64,000 nucleotides of DNA from Pseudochrobactrum kiredjianiae (GCF_030362795.1 NZ_JAUCBM010000001.1:682001-746000); one strand, 5' to 3'; positions 17,365 to 26,275 are shown, counted from the first letter of the stretch. Notes: generated from the letters alone by a model not told the origin. Numbers and translations are program-made.

Positions 17365-18488
17365 CCAGGCATTTGGATGCAGATGTTGCGATTATTGGCG
17401 GCGGTCTGGTTGGCAGTTCTGCGGCCTTGGCGATACGCAAGGCCGGTCTGTCGGTTATTCTGCTGGATAAAGGGTTTTGCGGTGCGCAGGCCAGCGGTGT
17501 CAATTATGGCGGTGTACGCCGTCAGGGGCGCGGCGTTGAGCAACTGCCACTGGCTGAACTGTCCCATGAAATCTGGGGGCGTTTGCCCGAACTGATCGGC
17601 ATTGATGGTGAATATCAGCGCAGTGGTCATCTGAAACTGGCGCGCACCGAAGAAGATTTCGCCAAACTCGAAGCCTATGCCGCCCGTGTTCGTCCGCAAG
17701 GGCTTGAGCTTGAGCTGATCAGCGGCAAGGCTGTCAAAACGCGTTTTCCGTGGCTGACGGGGGATGTGGCAGGGGCATCGCTCTGTCATGATGATGGCCA
17801 TGCCAATCCGCGTCTGGTATCTCCGGCTTTTGCCCATGCAGCCAAAGCGGCGGGAGCAACCGTGCTGGAACATATGCCGGTGCATGAGGCTCTCACGACC
17901 GGTAATGGCTTTGCCCTGTTTGCCGGTGAAGATACGGAAATCCGTTGCCGCCAATTGGTCAATGCGGCGGGCGCCTGGTCAGATCAGTTTGCCGCGCAAT
18001 TTGGCGAGAGCGTTCCGCTCAAGAAAATCTATCCGTCAATGGTGGTGACTGAGCCGCTGCCATATCTTCTGCCGATGAGTATGGGCGAAGAGGGCGGCAG
18101 TTTTTACGGCCGTCAGGTGGCACGTGGAAATTATGTTATGGGCGGCGGGCGCGGTGTCGTGCTGAATAATCCGGATTATTCACGGCCTTCTGTGACCGCA
18201 GCTTCATCAGTGATGCAGCGGGCGATTGCACTTTTTCCGCATTTGCAGCACGCGCATGTTATCCGCTTCTGGTCCGGCACAGAGGCGGAGATGCCCGATG
18301 GTAATCCTGTCATCAGTGCCAGTTCTAAAGTGAACGGGTTGTTCCACGCTTTCGGTTTTTGCGGCGCTGGTTTCCAGACAGCACCGGCGGTGGGCTCAGT
18401 GCTGTGCGATCTGGTCACTCAAGGCCGCAGTTCAATTCCGGTTGAGGCTTTTAGCATCGACCGTTTCCATGATTTTCAGGCGCCTTGA
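17361..18488 (+). CDS. FAD-dependent amine/D-amino acid oxidase subunit (HcnC/DAO type)
   Basis: A 375-residue oxidoreductase of the DAO family. It has DVAIIGGGLVGSSAALAIRKAG at the N-terminus and a C-terminal GFCGAGFQTAPAVG flavin contact. The start overlaps the previous stop (ATGA, 17361-17364). It is expected to hold the catalytic flavin that oxidises a C-N bond in a secondary amine, opine or D-amino acid. Candidate functions are an opine oxidase B subunit, D-hydroxyproline dehydrogenase beta, or HcnC. The uptake system in the same operon makes catabolism far more likely than cyanide production. Confidence 0.87.
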   Translation: MTRHLDADVAIIGGGLVGSSAALAIRKAGLSVILLDKGFCGAQASGVNYGGVRRQGRGVEQLPLAELSHEIWGRLPELIGIDGEYQRSGHLKLARTEEDFAKLEAYAARVRPQGLELELISGKAVKTRFPWLTGDVAGASLCHDDGHANPRLVSPAFAHAAKAAGATVLEHMPVHEALTTGNGFALFAGEDTEIRCRQLVNAAGAWSDQFAAQFGESVPLKKIYPSMVVTEPLPYLLPMSMGEEGGSFYGRQVARGNYVMGGGRGVVLNNPDYSRPSVTAASSVMQRAIALFPHLQHAHVIRFWSGTEAEMPDGNPVISASSKVNGLFHAFGFCGAGFQTAPAVGSVLCDLVTQGRSSIPVEAFSIDRFHDFQAP

Positions 18489-18530
18489 TTTGCCTGAAAT
18501 TCAGTTCTTTGTCTTCATAATGGGAGTAGC

Positions 18531-19589
18531 ATGAAAATGAATTTTCGACTGACTATGGTTTCCGCTCTGGCACTTGGTGCTGTGGCTGTTGCATCCGGTG
18601 CTGCGCAGGCAGAAACCAAAACGCTGTATATTGGCATGAATGGCGGTAACTTTGAACGCGCCTATACCGAGCATGTTCTGCCGCCTTTTGAAAAAGCCAA
18701 TAATGTTAAAGTGGTTATTGTTCCGGGCACTTCGGCTGATATTTTGGCTAAGGCAACGGCTTCAAAAGACAATCCGCAGATGCATGTTATGCTGCTGGAT
18801 GACGGCGTAATGGTTCGCGCTATCGGCGGCGGCCTGTGCCAACCGATTTCTGATAACGCAGTGCTGAAAGAAATTCAGCCGGCAGCCCGTATGAAAGATG
18901 ATATGGCAATCGGCGTTGATATGGGCATGACCGGTCTTGCTTATAACAAGAAGCTGTTTGATGAAAAAGGCTGGGCAGCACCAACTTCATGGATGGATAT
19001 GGCTGATCCTAAATTCGCTAATGCGGTGGTGTTCCAGTCCGCTTCGGCTTCCAGCTTCGGTCTGCATGCTTTCCTGATGTTCAACCGTATTCAGGGCGGT
19101 GATGAAAACAATGTCGAGCCGGGTTTTGAGAAATTCTCTGATACGATCGGCAAGAATGTAATCGAGTTCATCCCAAGCTCTGCCAAGATTTCTGAAATGG
19201 TACAGACCGGTGAAGCTGCGATTTTCCCACTCACACCAACCGCAGTGAACAATCTGAAAGATAAGGGTATTCCGGTAGAATATGCCCAGCCTAAAGAAGG
19301 TTCCGTTGTATTGGCTGTTACCCAGTGTGTGATTGCCAACAATAGCGAACCGGAGCTGAGCCAGAAACTGGCGCATTATCTGTTGTCTGCTGATGCGCAG
19401 AGCCTTGCGTTGGATAATGGTAATATCATTCCGTCTAACGTGAATGCCAAGGCCGGCAATGAAGACGCCAATGCCAAACTGACCGCTTTCCGTGGTTATA
19501 TGGAAACGGCAAATGTTCTGGACTGGGATGCGGTTAATAAAAACCGTCAGGCATGGAACAGCCGCTGGAATCGCACAATCGAACGTTAA
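18531..19589 (+). CDS. Periplasmic ABC substrate-binding protein (PotD-like)
   Basis: A 352-residue extracellular binding protein. The signal peptide spans about residues 1-27 and ends ...GAAQA before ETKTLYIGMNGG. The fold matches PotD/family 1 proteins. It is the last gene of the transporter/flavoenzyme run and is followed by a strong terminator. Its C-terminal half is typical (PKEGSVVLAVTQ, then ALDNGNIIPSN). It should capture the amine substrate for the permeases at 13928-15608. Confidence 0.88.
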   Translation: MKMNFRLTMVSALALGAVAVASGAAQAETKTLYIGMNGGNFERAYTEHVLPPFEKANNVKVVIVPGTSADILAKATASKDNPQMHVMLLDDGVMVRAIGGGLCQPISDNAVLKEIQPAARMKDDMAIGVDMGMTGLAYNKKLFDEKGWAAPTSWMDMADPKFANAVVFQSASASSFGLHAFLMFNRIQGGDENNVEPGFEKFSDTIGKNVIEFIPSSAKISEMVQTGEAAIFPLTPTAVNNLKDKGIPVEYAQPKEGSVVLAVTQCVIANNSEPELSQKLAHYLLSADAQSLALDNGNIIPSNVNAKAGNEDANAKLTAFRGYMETANVLDWDAVNKNRQAWNSRWNRTIER

Positions 19590-19632
19590 GAGCGTTAACA
19601 TTGTCGCAATGAATGACAGAAATGTCGTAGAG

Positions 19633-19659
19633 GCCCGTGATCTTTGATCGCGGGCTTTT
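19633..19659 (+). terminator. Rho-independent terminator
   Basis: GCCCGTGATC (19633-19642) pairs with GATCGCGGGC (19646-19655) around a TTT loop, and TTTTATTTT follows. It ends the amine transporter/oxidase operon. Confidence 0.85.
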
Positions 19660-19722
19660 ATTTTGCCTGATTGATCTTTACAACGCACGCACAGACATTC
19701 AGACTTGAAATCCAGAACAATC

Positions 19723-19735
19723 ATGTCGACATTTC
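19723..19735. promoter_or_regulatory. GntR operator candidate, autoregulatory (site A)
   Basis: ATGTCGACAT (19723-19732) is a perfect 10-bp palindrome 76 bases before the GntR start. It matches the TGTCGACA core seen at the other three sites. A weaker 12-bp copy may lie just upstream (AACAATCA, 19716-19723). Confidence 0.55.
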
Positions 19736-19807
19736 TTGGAAAATATTTAAACAGGGATGCGAATGTGTCCTGATGTATGAATGAGAATTGAGATTAACGG
19801 AGCTTCC

Positions 19808-20494
19808 ATGTCCAAGGCAGAAAATGCGCAGGCAACGCCGGCAGGTCAGATATTTGACAGGATATGGCTCTCTATCGCCGAGCGGCGTTTGAAGCCCGGC
19901 ACACGTCTCAAAGAAGAAGAACTGGCTGAGATTTTTGATGTCAGCCGCGCCCGCATCCGGCAGGCTTTGGCTACGCTGGAACGCGAAGGACTGGTAACAA
20001 TTCAGGCCAATCGCGGCGCGTTCGTCTCCGAGCCTTCTGTGGAAGAAGCGCGGGACGTGTTCTATGCCCGCCGTGCGATTGAACATCGTGTGGTTGAACG
20101 TCTGTGCGAGCGTATCAATAAAGAGCATGTCGCACGTCTCAATGCCCATGTAGAAGAAGAGCGCACAGCCGACCGTCAGGGCAATCGTACAGATATTATT
20201 CGCCTGTCCGGCGGGTTCCATTTGTTGCTGGCAGAGCTTGCAGGGTCTTCCTTCCTTTACGGTATCGTCAAAGATCTGATCTCACGCACATCGCTGATTA
20301 CGGCGGTTTATCGTTCGCGTCATTTGCATAATTGCGGGCCGGATGAGCATCAGGCGATTGTTGAACATATTGCGCGTGGCGATACGGAAATTGCCATCAA
20401 AGCTGTGCTCGAACATCTGGACCGTGTGGAATGTGAACTGGAATTAGAGGACGAAAAAGATCAGTCCTATAATTTACGTGCTGCATTGCTCTGA
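19808..20494 (+). CDS. GntR-family transcriptional regulator with FCD domain
   Basis: A 228-residue regulator of the FadR/FCD branch. The HTH is at residues 15-75 (LKEEELAEIFDVSRARIRQAL, here split as LKEEELAEIF and SRARIRQAL). The all-helical FCD effector domain has FHLLLAELAGS and HQAIVEHIARGD, with histidines that bind metal in this family. ATG 19808 (MSKAENAQ) is preferred to 19781. Similar 12-bp operator-like repeats precede this gene, both binding-protein genes downstream and the flavin reductase/M24 peptidase pair, so I take it as the regulator of the 20-34 kb catabolic block. Confidence 0.9.
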   Translation: MSKAENAQATPAGQIFDRIWLSIAERRLKPGTRLKEEELAEIFDVSRARIRQALATLEREGLVTIQANRGAFVSEPSVEEARDVFYARRAIEHRVVERLCERINKEHVARLNAHVEEERTADRQGNRTDIIRLSGGFHLLLAELAGSSFLYGIVKDLISRTSLITAVYRSRHLHNCGPDEHQAIVEHIARGDTEIAIKAVLEHLDRVECELELEDEKDQSYNLRAALL

Positions 20495-20521
20495 GTTTAT
20501 TTTTTGTAACTTCGAAATTCC

Positions 20522-20556
20522 AACTCCGGAAACCTTCAGGTTTGCCGGAGTTTTTT
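20522..20556 (+). terminator. Rho-independent terminator of the GntR gene
   Basis: AACTCCGG (20522-20529) pairs with CCGGAGTT (20545-20552), the stem continues inward with AAACC and GGTTT, and six T follow. Confidence 0.88.
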
Positions 20557-20573
20557 GTGTCCTCTGAAATATT

Positions 20574-20609
20574 TGATGACAAATATGTTGACAATTATGG
20601 CGACATAAA
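20574..20609. promoter_or_regulatory. Three 12-bp direct repeats, GntR operator candidate (site B)
   Basis: TGATGACAAATA (20574-20585), TGTTGACAATTA (20586-20597) and TGGCGACATAAA (20598-20609) are contiguous. The GACA cores are exactly 12 bases apart. The array ends about 80 bases before the start of the first binding-protein gene. Confidence 0.6.
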
Positions 20610-20687
20610 ACATCGTCAGACACTATTCTGCGCCTTCCGGCTTGAGGAAGAGGAAGGCGGTTTACCGTGTCGGCGAGAGGGACGACT

Positions 20688-22253
20688 ATGACTTCACTAT
20701 TGAAAAAACTGTTATTCTGTACGGTTGCTACTTGCATTAGCACCGCATCTTTTGCGGAAACGCTGCGCTGGGGCGGCGCGCGGGATATTTTCTCGCTGGA
20801 TCCATATTCATATGGCAGCACATCCAATCTGGCATTCCTGAACCATATTTATGAAGGTCTGGTACGCTATACGCCTGAATTCGTAGTGGAGCCTGCACTG
20901 GCAACCAGCTGGGAGCTGATTGACAATAAAGTCTGGCGTTTCAAGCTGCGTGAAGGCGTTAAATTTCAGGACGGTTCTGACTTCACTTCGGCAGATGTTG
21001 TCGCTTCAATGAAGCGCGTCAGCCATCCGTCTTCACCGTTGCGCGGGAATATTCCGTTGTTTGTCGGCGCGACTGCTGTCGATGATTATACGGTTGATAT
21101 TGAAGTCTCATCACCGAGCCCGTTGTTCCTCAACGATATGACCAATATTTTCATGTTCGATGCGGATTGGCTGGTTAAAAATAACTCTGAAATGCCAACC
21201 GATGTTGGCGGTCAGGTTGAAGGCTATACGACTTTCCATACCAATGGTACGGGCCCGTTCACGCTGGAAAGCCGTGTGCCGGACAGCAAGACCATTCTGG
21301 TTAAATATGACGGCTGGTGGGATGATGCGAAGCACAATCTCGACCGTATTGAATTCACGCCAATTGCTTCGCCTGCAACGCGTGTAGCTGCGCTCCTTTC
21401 CGGCGAGATTGATCTGGTGGATGGCGTGCCGTTGCAGGATGTGAAGCGTCTGGAAAGCACGCCGAATATTCGTGTTGAACAGCGCCCTGATCTGCGCACC
21501 ATCAATCTGGTATTCAACCGTAAGGAAAAGCTCAACGACGGACGCGACAACTTCTTCAATGATTTGCGCGTGCGTCAGGCGATCGATCATGCAATCGACC
21601 GCGATCTGCTGGCGAAGCGCGTGATGCGCGGCATGACTCATACAGCGGGAACTGTGGTTGCGCCGGAAATTCCGGGCTATACAAAAGAGCTGGATATTCC
21701 GACAAAATATGATCCTGAACTGTCCAAAAAACTGCTTGAAGAAGCCGGTGCCGTCGGTTCTGAATTCACTTATCTCTGCATGAATGACGAGAGCGTGAAT
21801 GAAGAGGATGTCTGCTCGGTTATCGTCACGATGTTGAGCCGGGTCGGTCTGAAGCCGAAGCTGGATATTGCCCCGCGTGCCGTGCAGGCACCGAAACGTT
21901 CCAGCGGTAAATCCGATATGTTTATGATCGGCTGGGCGAATGAGCCGACACTGGATGCTTATTCCATTCTGGTGCAGGTTCTCTCCACGCGTAAGGGTGC
22001 AGCTGGTGTTGCGAATTACGGCGGCTGGTCCTATCCGGAGCTGGATGCGCTGACTGAAAAGGCGGCTTTGGAAATGGATCGTGATAAACGTCTGGCACTC
22101 GAATCCGAGGCGCTTGGAATTGTGAAGTCCGAGGTCATTATGGTGCCTTTGCATCAGCAGCCGATGGCATGGGGTATGACCAAGAAAGTTGAAGATGTCA
22201 CCATTCGTGCGGACAATAAGCCGCGGCATTGGTTGACACGTATCGCTAAATAA
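20688..22253 (+). CDS. Family 5 (oligopeptide-type) ABC substrate-binding protein, paralogue 1
   Basis: A 521-residue periplasmic binding protein of the DppA/OppA type. The signal peptide covers about residues 1-22 and ends ...STASFA before ETLRWGG. Family features are IYEGLVRY, ALATSWE, the NGTGPFTLESR segment and APEIPGYTKELD. ATG 20688 follows GAGAGGGA. It is clearly a duplicate of the 22659-24230 protein, with long shared blocks along the whole length. A terminator follows directly, so it is probably a single-gene transcript that feeds the same permeases. Ligands of family 5 range from peptides to nickel and opines, so the ligand here is open. Confidence 0.9.
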   Translation: MTSLLKKLLFCTVATCISTASFAETLRWGGARDIFSLDPYSYGSTSNLAFLNHIYEGLVRYTPEFVVEPALATSWELIDNKVWRFKLREGVKFQDGSDFTSADVVASMKRVSHPSSPLRGNIPLFVGATAVDDYTVDIEVSSPSPLFLNDMTNIFMFDADWLVKNNSEMPTDVGGQVEGYTTFHTNGTGPFTLESRVPDSKTILVKYDGWWDDAKHNLDRIEFTPIASPATRVAALLSGEIDLVDGVPLQDVKRLESTPNIRVEQRPDLRTINLVFNRKEKLNDGRDNFFNDLRVRQAIDHAIDRDLLAKRVMRGMTHTAGTVVAPEIPGYTKELDIPTKYDPELSKKLLEEAGAVGSEFTYLCMNDESVNEEDVCSVIVTMLSRVGLKPKLDIAPRAVQAPKRSSGKSDMFMIGWANEPTLDAYSILVQVLSTRKGAAGVANYGGWSYPELDALTEKAALEMDRDKRLALESEALGIVKSEVIMVPLHQQPMAWGMTKKVEDVTIRADNKPRHWLTRIAK

Positions 22254-22274
22254 TTGAGTGAACGACTGATTTAC

Positions 22275-22303
22275 AGCGCCGGTATGGGCTACATACCGGC
22301 GCT
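22275..22303 (+). terminator. Terminator of binding-protein gene 1
   Basis: AGCGCCGGTATG (22275-22286) and CATACCGGCGCT (22292-22303) form a perfect 12-bp stem with loop GGCTA, followed by ATTGTTATTTC. Confidence 0.75.
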
Positions 22304-22312
22304 ATTGTTATT

Positions 22313-22420
22313 TCTAGAGCATTTCACAGTCAAGTTGGATCAACTTGACGACGGGATAATGCGACAAACTAAAGAAACTAGAGCGAGCACTGCGATCCAA
22401 CATGAACGTAAATCGCTCTA
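22313..22420. repeat. Dispersed palindromic repeat elements (TAGAGC family)
   Basis: The first element begins TCTAGAGCATTTCA and contains the perfect palindrome GTCAAGTTG-gat-CAACTTGAC (22329-22349). The second has arms TAGAGCGA (22379-22386) and TCGCTCTA (22413-22420). Similar arms occur at 11763 and 48604. They look like the short intergenic repeats of Brucella relatives. Confidence 0.6.
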
Positions 22421-22433
22421 ACACTATGTATTT

Positions 22434-22481
22434 ACAGCATAATTTTACTGATTCTGATTCATGTTTAAGGAATTATGCTGT
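22434..22481. repeat. Inverted repeat
   Basis: ACAGCATAATT (22434-22444) and AATTATGCTGT (22471-22481) are perfect 11-bp arms with a 26-base spacer. It lies between the TAGAGC elements and operator site C and is probably another dispersed repeat. Confidence 0.5.
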
Positions 22482-22554
22482 AGCGCTGTTTTTCTGTGTT
22501 TTTCTGTGTTTTTAACGTAGCGTTAATTGCATCGTTAAATTTCGCTGATAATTA

Positions 22555-22578
22555 TGTCGACAATTTAGTTGACAATTA
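22555..22578. promoter_or_regulatory. Two 12-bp direct repeats, GntR operator candidate (site C)
   Basis: TGTCGACAATTT (22555-22566) and AGTTGACAATTA (22567-22578) place GACA cores 12 bases apart, as at site B. The pair lies 80 bases before the second binding-protein gene. Confidence 0.6.
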
Positions 22579-22658
22579 AATCTGAATTCAACAAACTCCC
22601 TGCACGGACAAACACCATCAAGAGTGAAGAGCCGGTTATCGTTTTGGGGAACTTAATC

Positions 22659-24230
22659 ATGAAATTCAGAAAATCGATCCTTGCGGGTCTGATGGCTTTC
22701 GCATTGAGCCATACCGCCAATATTGCATCTGCTGAAACACTGCGTTGGGGAGCTGCGCACGATGTTTATTCGCTTGATCCGTACTCCTATGGTGACAGCT
22801 ATACGATTGCGTTTCTCAATCACGTTTACGAAGGCCTTGTGCGCTACAATGCCGATCTGAAGATCGAGCCTGCGCTGGCTACCAGCTGGGAAGTTGTGGG
22901 CGAAAACACATGGCGCTTTAATTTACGCAAAGATGTGAAATTTCATAATGGCGCGGATTTTACTGCCAATGACGTGCTGGCCTCGCTCACCCGTGTGAGC
23001 CATCCGACATCACCGCTGCGCGGTAACCTGCCAGCCTATAAATCAGCGAAGATTGTTGACGATCATACCATCGATATCGAGCTGACCGGCCCTTATCCGC
23101 TGCTGCTCAATGACCTGACCAATATTTTCATTTTTGATGAGAAATGGCTGGTTGATAATGATTCTCTGCTGCCGACCGATGTAGGCGGGCAGAAAGAAGG
23201 CTATGCCACCTATAACACCAATGGCACGGGTCCGTTTAAGCTGGAAAGCCGCGTACCGGACAGCAAAACCGTTCTGCTGAAATTTGACGGCTGGTGGGAT
23301 AAGCCGCAGCATAATATCGACAAGATTGAATTCACGCCGATCATTTCCTCGGCAACCCGTGTTGCAGCCCTTCTTGGCGGTGATGTGGATTATACCGATT
23401 CCGCGCCGACACAGGATATGGCGCGTCTGGCAGCGGCACCGGGATTGCGTCTGCTGGAACGCACAGATTTGCGTACTGTCTTTGTCGGCTTCCAGCGTCG
23501 TGAAAAACTGCACAATGGTGCGGAAAATCACTTCAATAAACTGGGTGTCCGTCAGGCCGTTGCTCATGCGCTGGATATGGATCTGATCAAAAAGCGTATC
23601 ATGCGCGACAAGTCCCGCAATGCCGGTACGATTATTGCGCCGGAAATTCCGGGTTACACAAAAGAGCTGGATACTCTCTATGGCTATGATCTGGATAAAG
23701 CCAAAGCGCTTTTGAAGGAAAACGGTGCCGAGGGCTTCCCGTTCACACTGGTCTGCACCTATGAAAACTACCTGAATGAAGAAGAGTTGTGCAATGGCAT
23801 GATCTCCATGCTGACCCGTGCCGGTTTCAAGCCGTCGCTGGATATCGGGCCGACAGCTGTTCAGGCACCAAAACGCACTGCCGGTCAGGCTGATGCCTAT
23901 GTGCTCGGTTGGGCGAATGAGCCGATGCTCGACAGCTATTCCATTCTGATGCAGGTCATTCAGACCAAGTCCGGTGTTGCGGGTGTGTTTAACTGGGGCG
24001 GCTGGTCCTATCCGGAGCTGGATGAACTGGTCACCAAGGCCTCCACGGAAATGGATCGCGAGAAGCGTCTGGCTTTGCAGACCAAAGCTCTGGAAATCGT
24101 GAAAAAGGAAATCATCCAGCTGCCGTTGCATCAGCAACCGATTGCCTGGGTGCTGACCGATAAGGTGGAAAGCGTTGTGCAGCAGGCTGATAACAAGCCG
24201 CGTCACTGGCTGACAGTCCTTAAAAAATAA
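22659..24230 (+). CDS. Family 5 (oligopeptide-type) ABC substrate-binding protein, paralogue 2
   Basis: A 523-residue periplasmic binding protein, first gene of the transporter operon running to 30962. The signal peptide covers about residues 1-25 (ILAGLMAFALSH core) and the mature protein begins ETLRWGAAHD. It shares long blocks with the 20688-22253 protein, including DVGGQ.EGY, NGTGPF.LESRVPDSKT and APEIPGYTKELD. ATG 22659 has GGGGAA upstream; the longer frame from 22569 has no signal character at its N-terminus. A perfect T-less stem-loop follows it before the first permease. Confidence 0.9.
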   Translation: MKFRKSILAGLMAFALSHTANIASAETLRWGAAHDVYSLDPYSYGDSYTIAFLNHVYEGLVRYNADLKIEPALATSWEVVGENTWRFNLRKDVKFHNGADFTANDVLASLTRVSHPTSPLRGNLPAYKSAKIVDDHTIDIELTGPYPLLLNDLTNIFIFDEKWLVDNDSLLPTDVGGQKEGYATYNTNGTGPFKLESRVPDSKTVLLKFDGWWDKPQHNIDKIEFTPIISSATRVAALLGGDVDYTDSAPTQDMARLAAAPGLRLLERTDLRTVFVGFQRREKLHNGAENHFNKLGVRQAVAHALDMDLIKKRIMRDKSRNAGTIIAPEIPGYTKELDTLYGYDLDKAKALLKENGAEGFPFTLVCTYENYLNEEELCNGMISMLTRAGFKPSLDIGPTAVQAPKRTAGQADAYVLGWANEPMLDSYSILMQVIQTKSGVAGVFNWGGWSYPELDELVTKASTEMDREKRLALQTKALEIVKKEIIQLPLHQQPIAWVLTDKVESVVQQADNKPRHWLTVLKK

Positions 24231-24238
24231 CAAGATTG

Positions 24239-24271
24239 GCCGTGCCGCAAGGGAAGAAGTTGCGGCACGGC
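24239..24271 (+). repeat. Perfect stem-loop between binding-protein and permease genes
   Basis: GCCGTGCCGCAA (24239-24250) and TTGCGGCACGGC (24260-24271) form a 12-bp stem with a 9-base loop and no T-run. It probably limits read-through or protects the 3' end of the binding-protein message. Confidence 0.7.
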
Positions 24272-24345
24272 CTGATGATTATTGAAGTAAAAGAGCGGTG
24301 AATAGGTGCGGTAACGCGCAAATTGCCCTTGGGAGAGACAACTGA

Positions 24346-25317
24346 ATGCTTGTATTTATTATCAAGCGACTGGCAAACGCAGCCATGGTTATGCTTGCTG
24401 TGGCATTGCTGGCTTTCATGATTTTCCGTTTTGCGGGCGATCCTGTGGAACTGATGGCCAATGAGCAAATGAGCCAGATCGACCGCGATGCTTTGCGCGA
24501 CCGGCTCGGGCTGAATGACGGCTTTGTCACGCAATATGCGCGCTTTGTCAGCGATGCGGTGCAGGGCAATTTCGGTATTTCTTACCGTAATGGTCAGGAA
24601 GTGCTGGGGCTGATTGCCGAGAGCTTTCCGGCCACGATGGAGCTGGTCATTGTCGCCACATTGCTTTCCCTGATTATCGGTATTCCGATGGGGGTTATTA
24701 CCGCAATTCATCGCGGCAAATGGTATACTGAATTATTCCAGTTCACCTCAATTATCGGGGTGTCATTACCAAGCTTTGTCGTTGGTATTCTGCTTATCCT
24801 GCTGTTCTCTGTCACACTTGGCTGGTTGCCGGCATTCGGACGGGGTGATGTGGTGCAACTTGGCTGGTGGTCAACCGGATTTCTCACCCATTCCGGGCGT
24901 CTGGCGCTGATCCTGCCATCCATTGCGCTGTCGCTCTATCAGATCACGCTGATTATGCGTCTGGTGCGTGCGGAAATGCTGGAAACATTGCGCTCTGATT
25001 TCGTGAAATTTGCCCGTGCCCGTGGTATTCCGCGCTATCGGATTTATTTCCGCCATGCGCTGCGCAACTGCCTGATGCCGGTTGTCACCATGACGGCGAT
25101 GAATATCGGTTCTCTAATCGCCTTTGCGCTGATCACCGAGACTGTGTTCCAGTGGCCGGGTATGGGGATGCTGTTTATTCAGGCGGTAACATTCATCGAT
25201 ATTCCGGTGATGGCGGCCTATCTCTGCATCGTTTCTTTCATCTTTGTTGCGCTGAACACGCTGGTTGATATCACCTACGCTGTGATTGATCCGCGCCTGC
25301 GCGCTGCTACACGCTAA
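24346..25317 (+). CDS. ABC transporter permease (DppB/OppB type)
   Basis: A 323-residue inner membrane permease with about six transmembrane segments. It has the DppB N-terminus (IIKRLANAAMVM) and the ATPase-contact loop FVKFARARGIPRYRIYFRHALRN, here split at RARG. GGGAGAG precedes ATG 24346. It pairs with the DppC-type permease that follows after 10 bases, and it serves the two binding proteins upstream. Confidence 0.92.
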   Translation: MLVFIIKRLANAAMVMLAVALLAFMIFRFAGDPVELMANEQMSQIDRDALRDRLGLNDGFVTQYARFVSDAVQGNFGISYRNGQEVLGLIAESFPATMELVIVATLLSLIIGIPMGVITAIHRGKWYTELFQFTSIIGVSLPSFVVGILLILLFSVTLGWLPAFGRGDVVQLGWWSTGFLTHSGRLALILPSIALSLYQITLIMRLVRAEMLETLRSDFVKFARARGIPRYRIYFRHALRNCLMPVVTMTAMNIGSLIAFALITETVFQWPGMGMLFIQAVTFIDIPVMAAYLCIVSFIFVALNTLVDITYAVIDPRLRAATR

Positions 25318-25327
25318 AGGGGCTCTC

Positions 25328-26275
25328 ATGACAGATAATATAAATGCCCCGCTTGCTAACCAAAAATCACGCTGGCAGCGTATGAAAGACAGTGATCTGT
25401 GGTGGTCATTCACCCGTAACAAACCGGCAATGATTTCTGCTGTTTTGCTGACAGTGATGATCGTCTCCGCTTTCGCTGCACCGCTGATTGCTCCGCAAAA
25501 TCCGTTTGATCCGGCGCAGCTGGACCTGTGGAACTCCGAACTGCCGCCGATCTGGAATGCGGATGGCCAATGGCCATATCTGCTGGGGACTGATACGCAG
25601 GGTCGCGATATTCTCTCAGCCATTCTCTATGGTTCGCGGATTTCCATTCTGATTGGTGTTGCCTCGGTATTCCTGTCGCTGGTCATTGGTCTGAGCTTTG
25701 GCCTGATCGCCGGTTATATGCAGGGCATTATCGACAATCTGCTGATGCGTATCGGTGACGTGCTGCTTTCGATCCCGACCATTCTGATCGCTATTCTGGT
25801 CAGCGCCGTGGTGCGCCAGATGCTGCCTGCGGATTTGCGTGATTATGCTGCTGCCGGTGTTCTGGTACTGGCAATCACTTTGTCGGGCTGGGTACAATAT
25901 GCGCGTACTGTGCGTGCACAGACGATTGTTGAGCGCTCCAAGGAATATGTGCAGGCTGCACGCCTTCTGAAAGTGCCATCCCGCCGCATTATGATGTACC
26001 ATATTCTGCCGAATACGCTGACGCCGATCCTTGTGGCCGCGACGCTTAATTTTGGTATGGCCATCCTCACCGAAGCCACGCTTTCCTTCCTTGGTATCGG
26101 TATGCCGCCGAGCCAGCCGAGCCTTGGCACGCTGATCCGTCTTGGTAATCAGTTCCTGTTCTCCGGTCTGTGGTGGATTACCGTTTTCCCTGTCTTGCAG
26201 CTCTGCCTGCTGGTTGTCGCCGTGAACGTGCTTGGTGACTGGCTGCGCGATGCTCTCAATCCAAAACTGAGGTAA
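25328..26275 (+). CDS. ABC transporter permease (DppC/OppC type)
   Basis: A 315-residue inner membrane permease. The N-terminal cytoplasmic part and first helix (FTRNKPAMISAVLLTVMI) are typical of OppC, followed by the LLGTDTQGRDILS motif and the loop QAARLLKVPSRRIMMYHILPN. It starts at ATG 25328 (MTDNINAPL). It is followed five bases later by an amidohydrolase in the same operon. Confidence 0.92.
   Translation: MTDNINAPLANQKSRWQRMKDSDLWWSFTRNKPAMISAVLLTVMIVSAFAAPLIAPQNPFDPAQLDLWNSELPPIWNADGQWPYLLGTDTQGRDILSAILYGSRISILIGVASVFLSLVIGLSFGLIAGYMQGIIDNLLMRIGDVLLSIPTILIAILVSAVVRQMLPADLRDYAAAGVLVLAITLSGWVQYARTVRAQTIVERSKEYVQAARLLKVPSRRIMMYHILPNTLTPILVAATLNFGMAILTEATLSFLGIGMPPSQPSLGTLIRLGNQFLFSGLWWITVFPVLQLCLLVVAVNVLGDWLRDALNPKLR

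Larger units (their letters stand above)
22254..22658. other. Intergenic region with repeats and operator
   Basis: 405 bases without a gene between the two paralogous binding-protein genes. It holds a terminator (22275-22303), two TAGAGC-type palindromic elements (22313-22349 and 22379-22420), another inverted repeat (22434-22481) and GntR site C (22555-22578). The second binding-protein operon therefore has its own promoter. Confidence 0.7.

Noticed and set aside
15614-18488. A true hydrogen cyanide synthase (hcnABC) operon
   Set aside because: The three subunits are homologous to HcnABC, but they sit inside an ABC uptake operon; opine oxidase or D-hydroxyproline dehydrogenase-like functions fit better.
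22434-22481. Transposon end or attachment site
   Set aside because: No transposase, integrase or target duplication was seen; it lies among other small palindromic repeats.
23043-24233. Leftward 396-codon frame opposite binding protein 2
   Set aside because: It has low-complexity, Gln/Ile/His-rich translation with no domain pattern, and it lies opposite a clear DppA-type gene.
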